Of a stretch of DNA of 32,745 nt, positions 1 through 7,403 are shown piece by piece (the first letter of the stretch is position 1; every line of letters begins with the position of its first letter). The position numbers and the translations under genes were made by a program. A model generated the notes under the pieces. It was not told where the DNA came from. It searched no databases and saw nothing but the letters and a program-made list of their open reading frames with translations. Source of the DNA: Acidobacteriota bacterium (GTDB lineage: Bacteria > Acidobacteriota > Vicinamibacteria > Marinacidobacterales > Marinacidobacteraceae); assembly GCA_022826195.1 (NCBI GenBank), contig JAJDVI010000086.1:1-32745 (forward strand), read 5' to 3'.

Positions 1-13
1 CCGGCCCGCGGGG

Positions 14-66
14 GGCTCCGCCCCGCGCACGTCCCAACCCCACCCATCCTCACGGCTCGGAACGCC
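14..66 (-). repeat. Partial copy of the dispersed ~83-bp repeat, left edge
   Basis: Bases 25-52 match bases 32282-32309 at the other end of the window with two mismatches in 28. Read on the minus strand this is the beginning of the repeat (the GTTG...GTGCGC end), the inter-unit segment, and then the terminal GGCGTTCC of a neighbouring unit (59-66). The neighbouring unit is lost at base 67, and unrelated sequence leading into the 54-bp array begins. Bases 7-27 can also fold as a GC-rich hairpin (CGCGGGG / CCCCGCG). The gene that would precede it lies outside the window. Confidence 0.75.
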
Positions 67-99
67 TCCCCCCGGATGCCGCCGCAGACCCGGACCCCC

Positions 100-290
100 G
101 CCGTTATCGACCGGACCCTCCACCAGCCGGCCCCCGATATCGACCGGACCCGCGCCGTTATCGACCGGACCCTCCACCAGCCGACCCCCGATATCGACCG
201 GAGCTTCGCCGTTATCGACCGGACCTCCCGCCAGCCGACCTTCGATATCGACCGGAGCTTCCCCGTTATCGACCGGAGCTCCCGGCACCT
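100..290 (+). repeat. 54-bp tandem array, about 3.5 units, seven ATCGACCGG sites
   Basis: Three complete 54-bp units (100-153, 154-207, 208-261) and a partial fourth (262 to about 290). Each unit carries two ATCGACCGG words, giving seven identical sites at 106, 139, 160, 193, 214, 247 and 268. The spacing alternates strictly 33, 21, 33, 21, 33, 21, close to three and two helical turns, so all seven could face the same side of the helix. The array is readable as 18-codon repeats, but the unit-to-unit changes I compared between units 1, 2 and 3 all alter the amino acid, which argues against selection on protein. It ends about 58 bp before the preferred start of the molybdoenzyme gene. It may be a regulatory binding array or a neutral minisatellite. 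Confidence 0.85.
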
Positions 291-321
291 CCCGGACATC
301 GCAGCGAAACACGCCGTTCCC

Positions 322-327
322 TATGAT
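322..327 (+). promoter_or_regulatory. Probable -10 box of the left sulfite-oxidase-family gene
   Basis: TATGAT matches five of six positions of TATAAT and ends six bases before the GTG at 334, so transcription would begin at or next to the start codon (a leaderless message). No good -35 hexamer is visible at 16-18 bp spacing. With +1 near 334, the last ATCGACCGG site of the upstream array is centred near -62, a position typical of class I activator sites. Confidence 0.45.
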
Positions 328-333
328 CGGCCC

Positions 334-1560
334 GTGGACCGGACCGCACACGCGTCACTCCCGGGCCGCCGCCGGTTCCTGAAACGGCTGCTGGCCGGTG
401 GACCGGCCGCGGTGCTCGCCGCCTGCGGCGACTCCGAAGCGCCCACCGCGCCCCCGCCTCCAACCGCGCCGGCACCGCTCCCCCCTCCGACGCCGGAACC
501 CCCGGAGGTCGCTCCCTTCTTCAAGGACACGGCGCCCTTCATCGAGCACGGAGGCAGCCTCGAAGCGCGCCTCGAAGACATGCCGGGGGTGATCACCCCG
601 AACGAGCTCTTCTTCGTCCGGAACAACGGCGGCAGCCTGGGGATTCACGAACCCGACTGGCGCCTCGTCATCGAGGGCGACGCGGTGGAGAACCCGATCG
701 AGCTCTCCTACGACCAGATCCGCGCCCTGCCGCCGCAGGACCTGACCGCCTACCTCGAGTGCGCCGGGAACCACCGGGCGATGTTCGACCGGGTGCAGGG
801 GCGGCCTGCCGAAGGCACCCAGTGGGGGACGGGCGGCATCGGGAACGGCGTCTGGAGCGGCGCCCGCCTCGCCGACGCGCTGGAAATGGCGGGAGTCACC
901 GCTGCCGCTGCGTCGGTTCTCCTCATTGGGCTCGATTCGGAGGCGCCGGAAGGGGGATTCCGACGGGCGCTGCCGGCGGAGAAGGCGCTCGCCGACGTGC
1001 TCCTCGCCTACGAGCTGAACGGCGAGCCGCTGCCGCGCGACCACGGCTTTCCCGTGCGCGCCCTCGTCCCCGGCTGGGTGGGGAGTTCCAGCATCAAGTG
1101 GCTCGGCAGGATCGAGGTCTCGAGCGAGCCGCACTGGACCCGGAACAACACCGGTTCCTACGTGCTGATCGGCCCCGACTACCCGCCCGAAGGCAGGGCG
1201 ATGGGGCGGGTCGCTACCGTGCAGGCGATCAAGAGCGCCCTCGCCCTGCCCTGGCCAGCGGAGCTCGGCCCGGGACCTCACGTTCTCCACGGCTTCGCCC
1301 AGTCCCCCGAAGGACGGATCGACCGGGTCGAATGGAGCGACGACGGCGGCGCCACCTGGAACGAGGCGCGCGTCACCGGAGGCCGGACCGAACTGAGCTG
1401 GCGCCGCTTCGAGTTCGACTGGGCGCCTGCGCCCGGCAGCTACACGGTCATGACCAGGGCCACCGACCACACCGGCGCCACCCAGCCGAACTCCGTCCCG
1501 TGGAACCGCAAGGGCTACCTCTTCAACCAGCCGCTGCCCCATCCGATCCGGGTCGGATAG
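334..1560 (+). CDS. Sulfite oxidase-family molybdenum-cofactor lipoprotein, Tat-exported
   Basis: A 408-residue protein of the sulfite oxidase / YedY-like superfamily, expected to bind molybdopterin and act on a small oxyanion or sulfoxide in the cell envelope. Residues 12-17 (RRRFLK) begin a twin-arginine signal, and Cys31 follows a lipobox-like VLAA, so a Tat lipoprotein is likely. The Moco domain contains the family motif ECAGN with the expected molybdenum ligand Cys143. The C-terminal part (about 290-400) looks like the Mo-co dimerisation Ig-like domain, with the segment VEWSDDGGATW. The frame stays open upstream to an ATG at 76, but that adds 86 repeat residues ahead of the Tat signal. 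The GTG at 334, directly after a -10-like box, is preferred. No haem partner is adjacent. The substrate is not determinable here. It ends 11 bp from the convergent peptidase gene. Confidence 0.9.
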   Translation: MDRTAHASLPGRRRFLKRLLAGGPAAVLAACGDSEAPTAPPPPTAPAPLPPPTPEPPEVAPFFKDTAPFIEHGGSLEARLEDMPGVITPNELFFVRNNGGSLGIHEPDWRLVIEGDAVENPIELSYDQIRALPPQDLTAYLECAGNHRAMFDRVQGRPAEGTQWGTGGIGNGVWSGARLADALEMAGVTAAAASVLLIGLDSEAPEGGFRRALPAEKALADVLLAYELNGEPLPRDHGFPVRALVPGWVGSSSIKWLGRIEVSSEPHWTRNNTGSYVLIGPDYPPEGRAMGRVATVQAIKSALALPWPAELGPGPHVLHGFAQSPEGRIDRVEWSDDGGATWNEARVTGGRTELSWRRFEFDWAPAPGSYTVMTRATDHTGATQPNSVPWNRKGYLFNQPLPHPIRVG

Positions 1561-1571
1561 ACGCGCCGCAC

Positions 1572-3659
1572 CTACTCGCGGCGGTAGTCCTCGAACCAGC
1601 GCAGGATGTGCGCGACCTTGGCGATCAGGTGACTCGGCCGGGCGGCGATGCTGTGGGAGGCCCCGGGAATGCGGACCAGCGCCGAGTCGATCCCGCGCAA
1701 CTGGAGCGCCTGGAAAAACTGCTCCGACTCGGACATCGGGGTGCGGTAGTCCTCCTCGCCGGTGAGCAGCATCGTCGGGGTGGTCACGTTCCCCACGTGG
1801 TGGAGCGGCGATCGCTCCAGGTAGTGCTCGGGGTGGTCCCACGGGAATCCGGGGAACCAGTAGCGGTAGAAGAACCCGTAGGCGTCCGCGGTCAGCACGA
1901 AGCTGTACCAGTTGATGACCGGCTTGGCGGCCACCGCGGCGGCGAACCGGTCGGTGTGCCCCACGATCCAGCTCGTCAGCACCCCGCCGCCGCTGCCGCC
2001 GGTGACGAAGAGGTTGTCCTCGTCCACGTAGCCCTCGGCGATCACCGCGTCCACGGCGCTCATCAGGTCGTCGAAGTCCTGGCTCGGATAGGCGTGGTGG
2101 ATCAGGTTCCCGAACTCCTCGCCGTAGGACGTGCTGCCCCGGGGGTTCACGTAGAGCACGACGTAGCCCGCGGCGGCGAAGAGCTGCACCTCGGCGGTGA
2201 ACCGGGACCCGTAGTTGGTGAACGGGCCGCCGTGGATCTCGAGGATCAGCGGGTACTTCCGGGACGGGTCGAATCCGGGCGGCGTCACCACCCAGGCCTG
2301 GATCGGGCGTCCGTCGAACGAGGACTCGAGCCAGATCTCCTTCGTCTCGCCGATCTCCCGGTGGCCGAGCAGGTCCTCGTTGAGCGCGGTGACCTGCCCA
2401 CCCTCCGGCCCGATCGAGACGTCGGCGGGGCGCGCGGTCGTTCCCGACGTGAAGGCGAACGACCCGTCGTTCGCCACCGAAAAGGAACCGCCCGCGTAGG
2501 GACGGCCGAGGGAGGTGCCGCCCAGGCCGGAAGACCGCACCTCGACCTCGCCGTCGAGCGGCACGAACGCCACCTTGGTGTCCCCCTCGTCGTCGTACTG
2601 GAAGAAGAGCCCGTCGCTCTCCGCGTTCCACTGCGGGAGGGCGGCGTCCCGGTCGAGCGAACCGGTCACCACCGTCGGCGACGAGCCGTCGCGGTTCATG
2701 ACGTAGAGCTTGGTGACCTGGTATCCCTGGTAGCGGTCGTCGTAGCCCAGATAGGCGATGCGCTCGCCGTCGGGCGATACCGCCGGGCTCTCGTCCGGGC
2801 CGAGCCGCGAGGTCAGGGTGCGGATCGCGCCGTCGGCGACCGCCACCTGGTGGATCTCGCTGTCCGCCGGTTCCTTCAGCGCGTCTTCGCGCCGATTGGC
2901 CGAAAAGACGATGTGGGCCCCGTCGGGAGTCCAGGAGAGCCGGCTCCGGTGATGGAAGGGGCCGGTGGTGAGCTGTCGCGGCGAGCCGCCCTCGGCCGGC
3001 ACCACGAAGATCTGGCTGTAGCCGTCCTCGAGATACCCCACCCCGTCGGCGCGGTAGATCATCTTGCGGATGACCCTGGCGGCCGGGGCCCAGTCCGCGT
3101 TCTCCGGCTTGGCGGGAAGCTGGACGTAGGGAGCGGACGCCTCGGGCACGAGCATGGAGAACGCCAGGAGACGCCCGTCGGGCGACCAACTGAGGTTCGC
3201 CGGCGGACGGGGAAGCTGGGTCAGCCGCGCCGTCTGCCCGCTGTCCATCCAGCGGACGTGGATCTGCACCGAGCGGTCGTCGGGCAGCGTCCCGGAGGAC
3301 ACGTAGGCGATCCGGTTGCCGTCCGGCGACCACCGCGGGGACCGCTCATCACCCCCGCTCTCGCCCGAGGTCAGCGCCCGGTGGTCGGAGCCGTCCGCAC
3401 CCACGATCCACAGTCGCGACCGCTGGCGGTCCACCAGGATATCCATGGAGTTGCGGACGTAGACCACCCGGGAGCCGCCCGGGGAGATCTGGGGATCGGT
3501 GGCGAGCTCGAGGCCGAACACGTCCTCGAGCTGAAGGATGGGGAGGGCATCGTCTTGCGGCGGCGACGCGGCCGCGGATGCCGCGCCCATGCAGAAGACG
3601 GCCAGGACGGCGGCCCGCGGGCCGCCCGGGAAGAAGGGACGCAGGAGCGGATTGGTCAT
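1572..3659 (-). CDS. S9 family serine peptidase (prolyl oligopeptidase / acylaminoacyl-peptidase type)
   Basis: A 695-residue exported peptidase. The N-terminus has a hydrophobic signal sequence (about residues 12-32, ending AASAAAS). The first half is a WD40/TolB-like beta-propeller with repeated 'SPDG' turns (WSPDGNRIAY, WSPDGRLLAF, WTPDGAHIVF, VSPDGERIAY). The C-terminal third is the alpha/beta-hydrolase domain with HGGPF as oxyanion loop, nucleophile Ser556 in GGSGGG, Asp637 in GEEDYRTP and His669 in GASHS. This order and length are typical of periplasmic S9 oligopeptidases that remove short peptides or acyl-amino acids. The frame is open to an upstream ATG at 3743, but the start at 3659 gives a clean signal peptide. 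The gene is monocistronic and faces the small TPR gene across about 185 bp. Confidence 0.93.
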   Translation of the reverse strand: MTNPLLRPFFPGGPRAAVLAVFCMGAASAAASPPQDDALPILQLEDVFGLELATDPQISPGGSRVVYVRNSMDILVDRQRSRLWIVGADGSDHRALTSGESGGDERSPRWSPDGNRIAYVSSGTLPDDRSVQIHVRWMDSGQTARLTQLPRPPANLSWSPDGRLLAFSMLVPEASAPYVQLPAKPENADWAPAARVIRKMIYRADGVGYLEDGYSQIFVVPAEGGSPRQLTTGPFHHRSRLSWTPDGAHIVFSANRREDALKEPADSEIHQVAVADGAIRTLTSRLGPDESPAVSPDGERIAYLGYDDRYQGYQVTKLYVMNRDGSSPTVVTGSLDRDAALPQWNAESDGLFFQYDDEGDTKVAFVPLDGEVEVRSSGLGGTSLGRPYAGGSFSVANDGSFAFTSGTTARPADVSIGPEGGQVTALNEDLLGHREIGETKEIWLESSFDGRPIQAWVVTPPGFDPSRKYPLILEIHGGPFTNYGSRFTAEVQLFAAAGYVVLYVNPRGSTSYGEEFGNLIHHAYPSQDFDDLMSAVDAVIAEGYVDEDNLFVTGGSGGGVLTSWIVGHTDRFAAAVAAKPVINWYSFVLTADAYGFFYRYWFPGFPWDHPEHYLERSPLHHVGNVTTPTMLLTGEEDYRTPMSESEQFFQALQLRGIDSALVRIPGASHSIAARPSHLIAKVAHILRWFEDYRRE

Positions 3660-3819
3660 TCGGCGAACCCTACCCACTGGCGTCCAACGGATGCGAACGA
3701 GCGAGGTCACGGAGGACGCGACGCGGGACCCGCCGGCAAGCAACGACGAGCGGCGGTTTCACGGGGAGACGAATTGGCGACCTGCCCGCAGGCGTCGGAA
3801 ACGCTCGCCGCCCTTCCCG

Positions 3820-3825
3820 TATGCT
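3820..3825 (+). promoter_or_regulatory. Possible -10 box of the small TPR gene
   Basis: TATGCT lies 19 bases before the ATG at 3845 in the form CCCGTATGCT, close to the CCCGTATACT found before the glycosyltransferase gene near 30105. No convincing -35 element is seen. It is supported mainly by the same pattern recurring elsewhere in the window. Confidence 0.3.
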
Positions 3826-3844
3826 GCCGCTGAGGCCAGCATCG

Positions 3845-4435
3845 ATGGACGATGGCGCGGGACGCTCCCCCGTCGAACAGGCGCGCGAGCTGGTGAACCG
3901 TGCCTGGACCCTGCGATCCGCGACGATGGCCTCGCCGCCGGCGACCCGGACCGAGGAGGCGGGAGCGCGCGTTCGACAATGCCTTTCCGAGGCGGTGGCC
4001 CTCTGCCGCGCGGCCGGCGCGGACCCCGAGCTGGTGGCGGCGCTCGGCAAGCTCGGCCACGCCGAGGAAGACGCGGGGCGCGACGACGCCGCCCTGGCCT
4101 GCCGCGAGGAAGCCGTGGCGGTCGCGCGCCGGGCGGGTCACCCGGTGCCGCTCGCCCACGCGGTCCGGCATCTCGGCGACCTGCACCGGAAGGCGGGACG
4201 GCTGGCGGCAGCGGAGGCCTGCTATGCGGAGGCCCTCGCCCTCTACGGCAGGCAGAAGGAGCCGCCGGCGCTCGACTACGCGAACGCCCTGCGGCCGATG
4301 GCGATCCTCAAGGAGTCCCTGGGACGGGCCGGCGAGGCCAGAATCCTGTGGCGGCGCGCCCGGGCGCTCTACGGCGCGGTCCCGGTCGAGGCGGGCGTGG
4401 CCGAATGTACGGAACGTCTGGCCCGCCTCGGTTAG
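3845..4435 (+). CDS. Small tetratricopeptide-repeat protein
   Basis: A 196-residue, alanine- and arginine-rich soluble protein. From about residue 40 to the end it consists of helix pairs with TPR spacing: the segments around ALGKLGHAEEDAGRDDAALA, HAVRHLGDLHRKAGRLAAAE and ANALRPMAILKESLGRAGEA are recognisable repeats. No signal peptide, membrane span or catalytic motif is visible, so it is probably a cytoplasmic protein-interaction module of unknown partner. The ATG at 3845 is chosen because it begins just before the repeat region and follows a -10-like box; an in-frame ATG at 3821 would add eight residues but overlaps that box. It converges on the M14 peptidase gene. Confidence 0.7.
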   Translation: MDDGAGRSPVEQARELVNRAWTLRSATMASPPATRTEEAGARVRQCLSEAVALCRAAGADPELVAALGKLGHAEEDAGRDDAALACREEAVAVARRAGHPVPLAHAVRHLGDLHRKAGRLAAAEACYAEALALYGRQKEPPALDYANALRPMAILKESLGRAGEARILWRRARALYGAVPVEAGVAECTERLARLG

Positions 4436-4529
4436 CAGAACCTGCCCCGTCGCGCCGCGCCGTTCAGGCGCGACGCGAGCGCTGCTGTGGCATGGCGCCA
4501 CGGGTCCGGGTTTCGCGCTGCCGCGCGAT

Positions 4530-4556
4530 GCCGGCCGGAGGCCGGCGCTCCCGGCC
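4530..4556 (+). repeat. Short degenerate copy of the dispersed repeat
   Basis: Bases 4530-4546 form GCCGGCC-GGA-GGCCGGC, a perfect seven-base stem, followed by GCTCCCGGCC. This matches the right half of the dispersed repeat (GCCGGTCTGGAGACCGGC then GTTCCCGGCC), with the T:A pair of the stem replaced by C:G, so pairing is preserved. It abuts the stop codon of the minus-strand M14 peptidase and lies in the 120-bp convergent gap after the TPR gene. It may act as a 3' hairpin for either transcript, but there is no T tract. Confidence 0.6.
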
Positions 4557-7126
4557 TAATCGCCGACCAGCGCGTTGAAGAAGAGCTTGAAGGTGCCGTG
4601 GGTCTGGGCGCGGTGCTGGGCCCGGAACCCGATCATCACGATGGTGCCTTCCCCGTGCTTTACCGAGACCATCGCGGCCTTGTCGGCGATCGCCTCCTCG
4701 CCGAGCAGCCAGCCGCTCTGGAGGATGTCCCGGCTCGCGTAGGTCAGCACCCGCTGCACGTCGTCGCTGCGCGCCCCGGCCACCGTCTCGTACACCTGCC
4801 CGCCGGCCAGATAGGCGATGAGCGCGTCCTCGGGCATCCCGTAGGCGTACGGGTTCGAGGTGTCCACCTTCACCCTGAGCGTCGAGCCCGGGGCCCAGAA
4901 CTCGCTGCCCCACCTGCCGGCCACCGCGTCGCGCACCGGGACGTCGAACTCGTCGAGTACGAGCTGTCCCGCCTGGGCAAAGGTCACGAGGGTGCCCCCG
5001 TTCTCGACGAACGCGTTGAGGGCCTTGACGCCCTCCTCGCCGAAGCCGCTCTGGTAGTCGGGCGGCGTCTGGCCGGGATCCTCCCGCCCGAGCATCCCCT
5101 CCTTCGAGTCGGCGGGAAGGACGATCACGTCCCAGCGCTCGTGCAGGTCGCCGGCCAGGATCTCCGGATCGAAGAGGCTCGTGTACTCGAAGCCGAAGTC
5201 CTCAAGGAGCCACCGGGTCCAGCCCTCGTCCATGTTCCCGCCATAGTAGCGCTGGTACATCCCGATGCGCTGCTGCGAGAGCGGCTCTGCGGCGGCGCCC
5301 GCGTCGAGGGCCGCGAAACCGACGCCGGTGGCCTCCGCCACCTCGCCGAGCGTCGCGGCGGACACCCCCGGAGCGACGACGAAGTCACCAGGCCGCGCCC
5401 CGCCGCCGTCTCCGGTCGCGCGGCTGACGGACGCACCCGCCGCGAAGAGCATGTTGACCGCCCGGAAGGCGTCGTTCAGCGCCCCGTCCACCCGGTAGCC
5501 GTTCGGCGCGGACGACGCAACGTCGCCCGCGGGCAGCGTCCGCTCGGTGACCACCTCGAGGTCGGCTTCCACCGGCGTCCGCGCTTCATCCACCCGCACG
5601 CCCATGAACTCGGCGATCACGTCACCGGACATGTCGTAGGGGCGGATCGGGTCCCCGTCCCGGTTGCGGGTGTAGCTGTTGTCCGGGTAGAAGGTCCGGC
5701 CCAGGAGCCAGCGGATCACGCCCTGTTTCGGCTGAGCCATGGAGACGACCCAGCTTCCCGGCCCATACACCCGGCCCTCGTGCGTGAAACCGGTGGGCGA
5801 ATGCTCCACGGTGATCCCCTGGAGGAGCAGCTTGTCCACCATCTTGCCCATGGTCAGCGGGTCGTGCTGGCTCGCCGGCACGATGTAGGCCTTCACCTCG
5901 CCCTCGGCGCCGCGCCGGGTCTGGCGGCTCGCCTTGAGCCAGGCGTTCCGCAGGACGGTCTCCCGGTTCCGGGCGGCAATCTCGAGTGGGGTGAAAGTGG
6001 CCGCGATCTGCCGCTCGACGATGTCGCGCACGTGCCACCAGCCGCCCGGCCAGGGGTTCGGGAAGGTGGTCTGGGCTTCGTACTCGGGAAGCTGCCGGGA
6101 GCCCCGCAACTGGTCCGGATGGACATAGAGCGGCGTGGCGAGCCGGGCGCTGGCGGACTCGGTGAGCATGCCGGCGATGTTGTGGAAGGGGGTGATCCAG
6201 TGGAACCCGAAGTGCCCCCAGCCGGAATAGATCGCCGAGGTCACGGTTCCCTCGAAGCCCTCTTCCTCCATGCGGTACGCCATGTGGGCGCCGTACCAGG
6301 ACATCTCCCGCCAGACGAGCGGGTCCGCTCCCGGACGGATGGGCTCGGCGTAGGGCGGCAGGTAGATGCGGGCGGTGTAGGCCCCCATCTGGTGGTGGTC
6401 GATGAACCCCTGGGGGATCCAGTCGAGGAACAGCAGCGTGGCCACGTAGCGCGACTCGACCGTGTTCTGCATGAAGGCGTCGCGGTTGTTGTCGTGGCCG
6501 ATGAAGTGGTGGTAGAGCCCCGGCGGCTGGGCCGCCTCGTATTCGGTCCCCACCCAGCGGTCGTACCACTCGTTCACGAGGTCCACTCCGTCCGGATTCA
6601 TGGAGGGGACCAGGATCGAGATGGTGTTGTCGAGGATCTCGTGGATTCCGGGGTCGTCGCGGGTGGCGAAGCCCCAGACGATCTCCGCCGCGGACTGGCT
6701 GGCGGCGACCTCCGTCGAGTGGAGCGCGTAGCCCTGGAGGAAGACCACCTTGCCCTCGGCGATGGCGGCGTCGATCTCGCCCTGGGAGTGCCCGCGCGGA
6801 TCCTGGAGGATGGCGTTCATCCGCTGGTAGTCGTCGAGCCGCGCGAGGTTTTCCGGGGAGGAGACATAGAGCACGAGGAAGGGGCGGCCGAGCGTCGATG
6901 TGCCGACGTTGACCAACTGGACCCGGTCGCTCTCCGCGCCGATGAGCTTGTAGTACTCGACGAGTTGCTCCCATTTGGCGAGCTTGCGGTCGGCGCCCAT
7001 GCGGTGCCCGAAGAACTCTTCGGGGGTCGGGATCTGGGCGGCGGCGTGGGTGGCGAGACTGCCAAGGACAAGAGCGCCCGTGAAGGCGAGGGCGCGGAGG
7101 AGGCGGGGGGTGGAACTGGTGGTCAT
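4556..7126 (-). CDS. Secreted M14 family zinc carboxypeptidase with C-terminal amidotransferase-like domain
   Basis: An 856-residue exported metallopeptidase. Residues 1-31 form a signal peptide ending THAAA-Q. The M14 catalytic domain spans about 35-400. His136 and Glu139 (HSTE) are the first two zinc ligands and NPDG lies at 177-180. HDNNRD at 211-216 covers the substrate-binding Asn-Arg region, His244/His245 supplies the third ligand, and Glu323 in LTES fits the catalytic glutamate. After about residue 560 comes an alpha/beta region (WDVIVLPADS, NGGTLVTFAQ, GEGTIVMIGF) resembling class I glutamine-amidotransferase-like folds, an extension known in large bacterial M14 proteins. The ORF continues upstream to 7324 through repeat DNA; the ATG at 7126 gives a proper signal peptide. 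The likely role is digestion of external peptides. Confidence 0.92.
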   Translation of the reverse strand: MTTSSTPRLLRALAFTGALVLGSLATHAAAQIPTPEEFFGHRMGADRKLAKWEQLVEYYKLIGAESDRVQLVNVGTSTLGRPFLVLYVSSPENLARLDDYQRMNAILQDPRGHSQGEIDAAIAEGKVVFLQGYALHSTEVAASQSAAEIVWGFATRDDPGIHEILDNTISILVPSMNPDGVDLVNEWYDRWVGTEYEAAQPPGLYHHFIGHDNNRDAFMQNTVESRYVATLLFLDWIPQGFIDHHQMGAYTARIYLPPYAEPIRPGADPLVWREMSWYGAHMAYRMEEEGFEGTVTSAIYSGWGHFGFHWITPFHNIAGMLTESASARLATPLYVHPDQLRGSRQLPEYEAQTTFPNPWPGGWWHVRDIVERQIAATFTPLEIAARNRETVLRNAWLKASRQTRRGAEGEVKAYIVPASQHDPLTMGKMVDKLLLQGITVEHSPTGFTHEGRVYGPGSWVVSMAQPKQGVIRWLLGRTFYPDNSYTRNRDGDPIRPYDMSGDVIAEFMGVRVDEARTPVEADLEVVTERTLPAGDVASSAPNGYRVDGALNDAFRAVNMLFAAGASVSRATGDGGGARPGDFVVAPGVSAATLGEVAEATGVGFAALDAGAAAEPLSQQRIGMYQRYYGGNMDEGWTRWLLEDFGFEYTSLFDPEILAGDLHERWDVIVLPADSKEGMLGREDPGQTPPDYQSGFGEEGVKALNAFVENGGTLVTFAQAGQLVLDEFDVPVRDAVAGRWGSEFWAPGSTLRVKVDTSNPYAYGMPEDALIAYLAGGQVYETVAGARSDDVQRVLTYASRDILQSGWLLGEEAIADKAAMVSVKHGEGTIVMIGFRAQHRAQTHGTFKLFFNALVGD

Positions 7127-7215
7127 GGCGGGATCGGTGGGAGTTGCTGGAGGAAGATGGGGCGGCCGGTCGGCCGCGGGGGGTCCGAAGAATACCGGCG
7201 GGTCGGGCTGAGGGC

Positions 7216-7403
7216 GGCGTTCCAGGCCGGAGCGCCATCCGGGCTGCTGGCGTTGCGCCCTTCCGCGCGGCGCGGAGCGCCGCGGTGCCGGTCTGGAGAC
7301 CGGCGTTCCCGGCCGGCGCGCCATCCGGGCTGCTGGCGTTGCGACGTGCGCGGCGCGGAGCGCCGCGGTGCCGGTCTGGAGACCGGCGTTCCCGGCCGGC
7401 GCG
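7216..7403 (+). repeat. Tandem block of the dispersed ~83-bp repeat (two units plus both flanks)
   Basis: This fills most of the 277-bp gap between the DoxX stop and the M14 peptidase start. It reads: GGCGTTCC end of a lost unit (7216-7223), 28-base linker (7224-7251), unit (7252-7309), 28-base linker (7310-7337), unit (7338-7392), then the first 11 bases of a further linker ending exactly at the DoxX stop codon at 7404. Each unit holds two palindromes: GCGCGGAGCGCCGCG, and GCCGGTCTGGAGACCGGC with an 8-bp perfect stem. The two linkers are nearly identical. The block is antisense to DoxX. No coding sense is apparent. Confidence 0.85.

Noticed and set aside
355..3333. A 992-residue minus-strand open frame across the first two genes
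   Set aside because: It is antisense to the molybdoenzyme and out of frame with the S9 peptidase, and its product is a low-complexity Arg/Gly/Pro chain typical of GC-rich shadow frames.
7216..7403. CRISPR array, because units alternate with 28-base segments
   Set aside because: The 28-base linkers are nearly identical to each other and related to those at other loci, the units are 55-58 bases with two palindromes, and there are no cas genes. It is a tandem repeat, not a repeat-spacer array.
7216..7403. Small proteins rich in RRPGTPVSRPAPRRSAPR encoded by the repeat
   Set aside because: The same peptide appears in several predicted frames only because the DNA repeat is copied. The units differ in length (55 against 58), and the folding symmetry better explains conservation.
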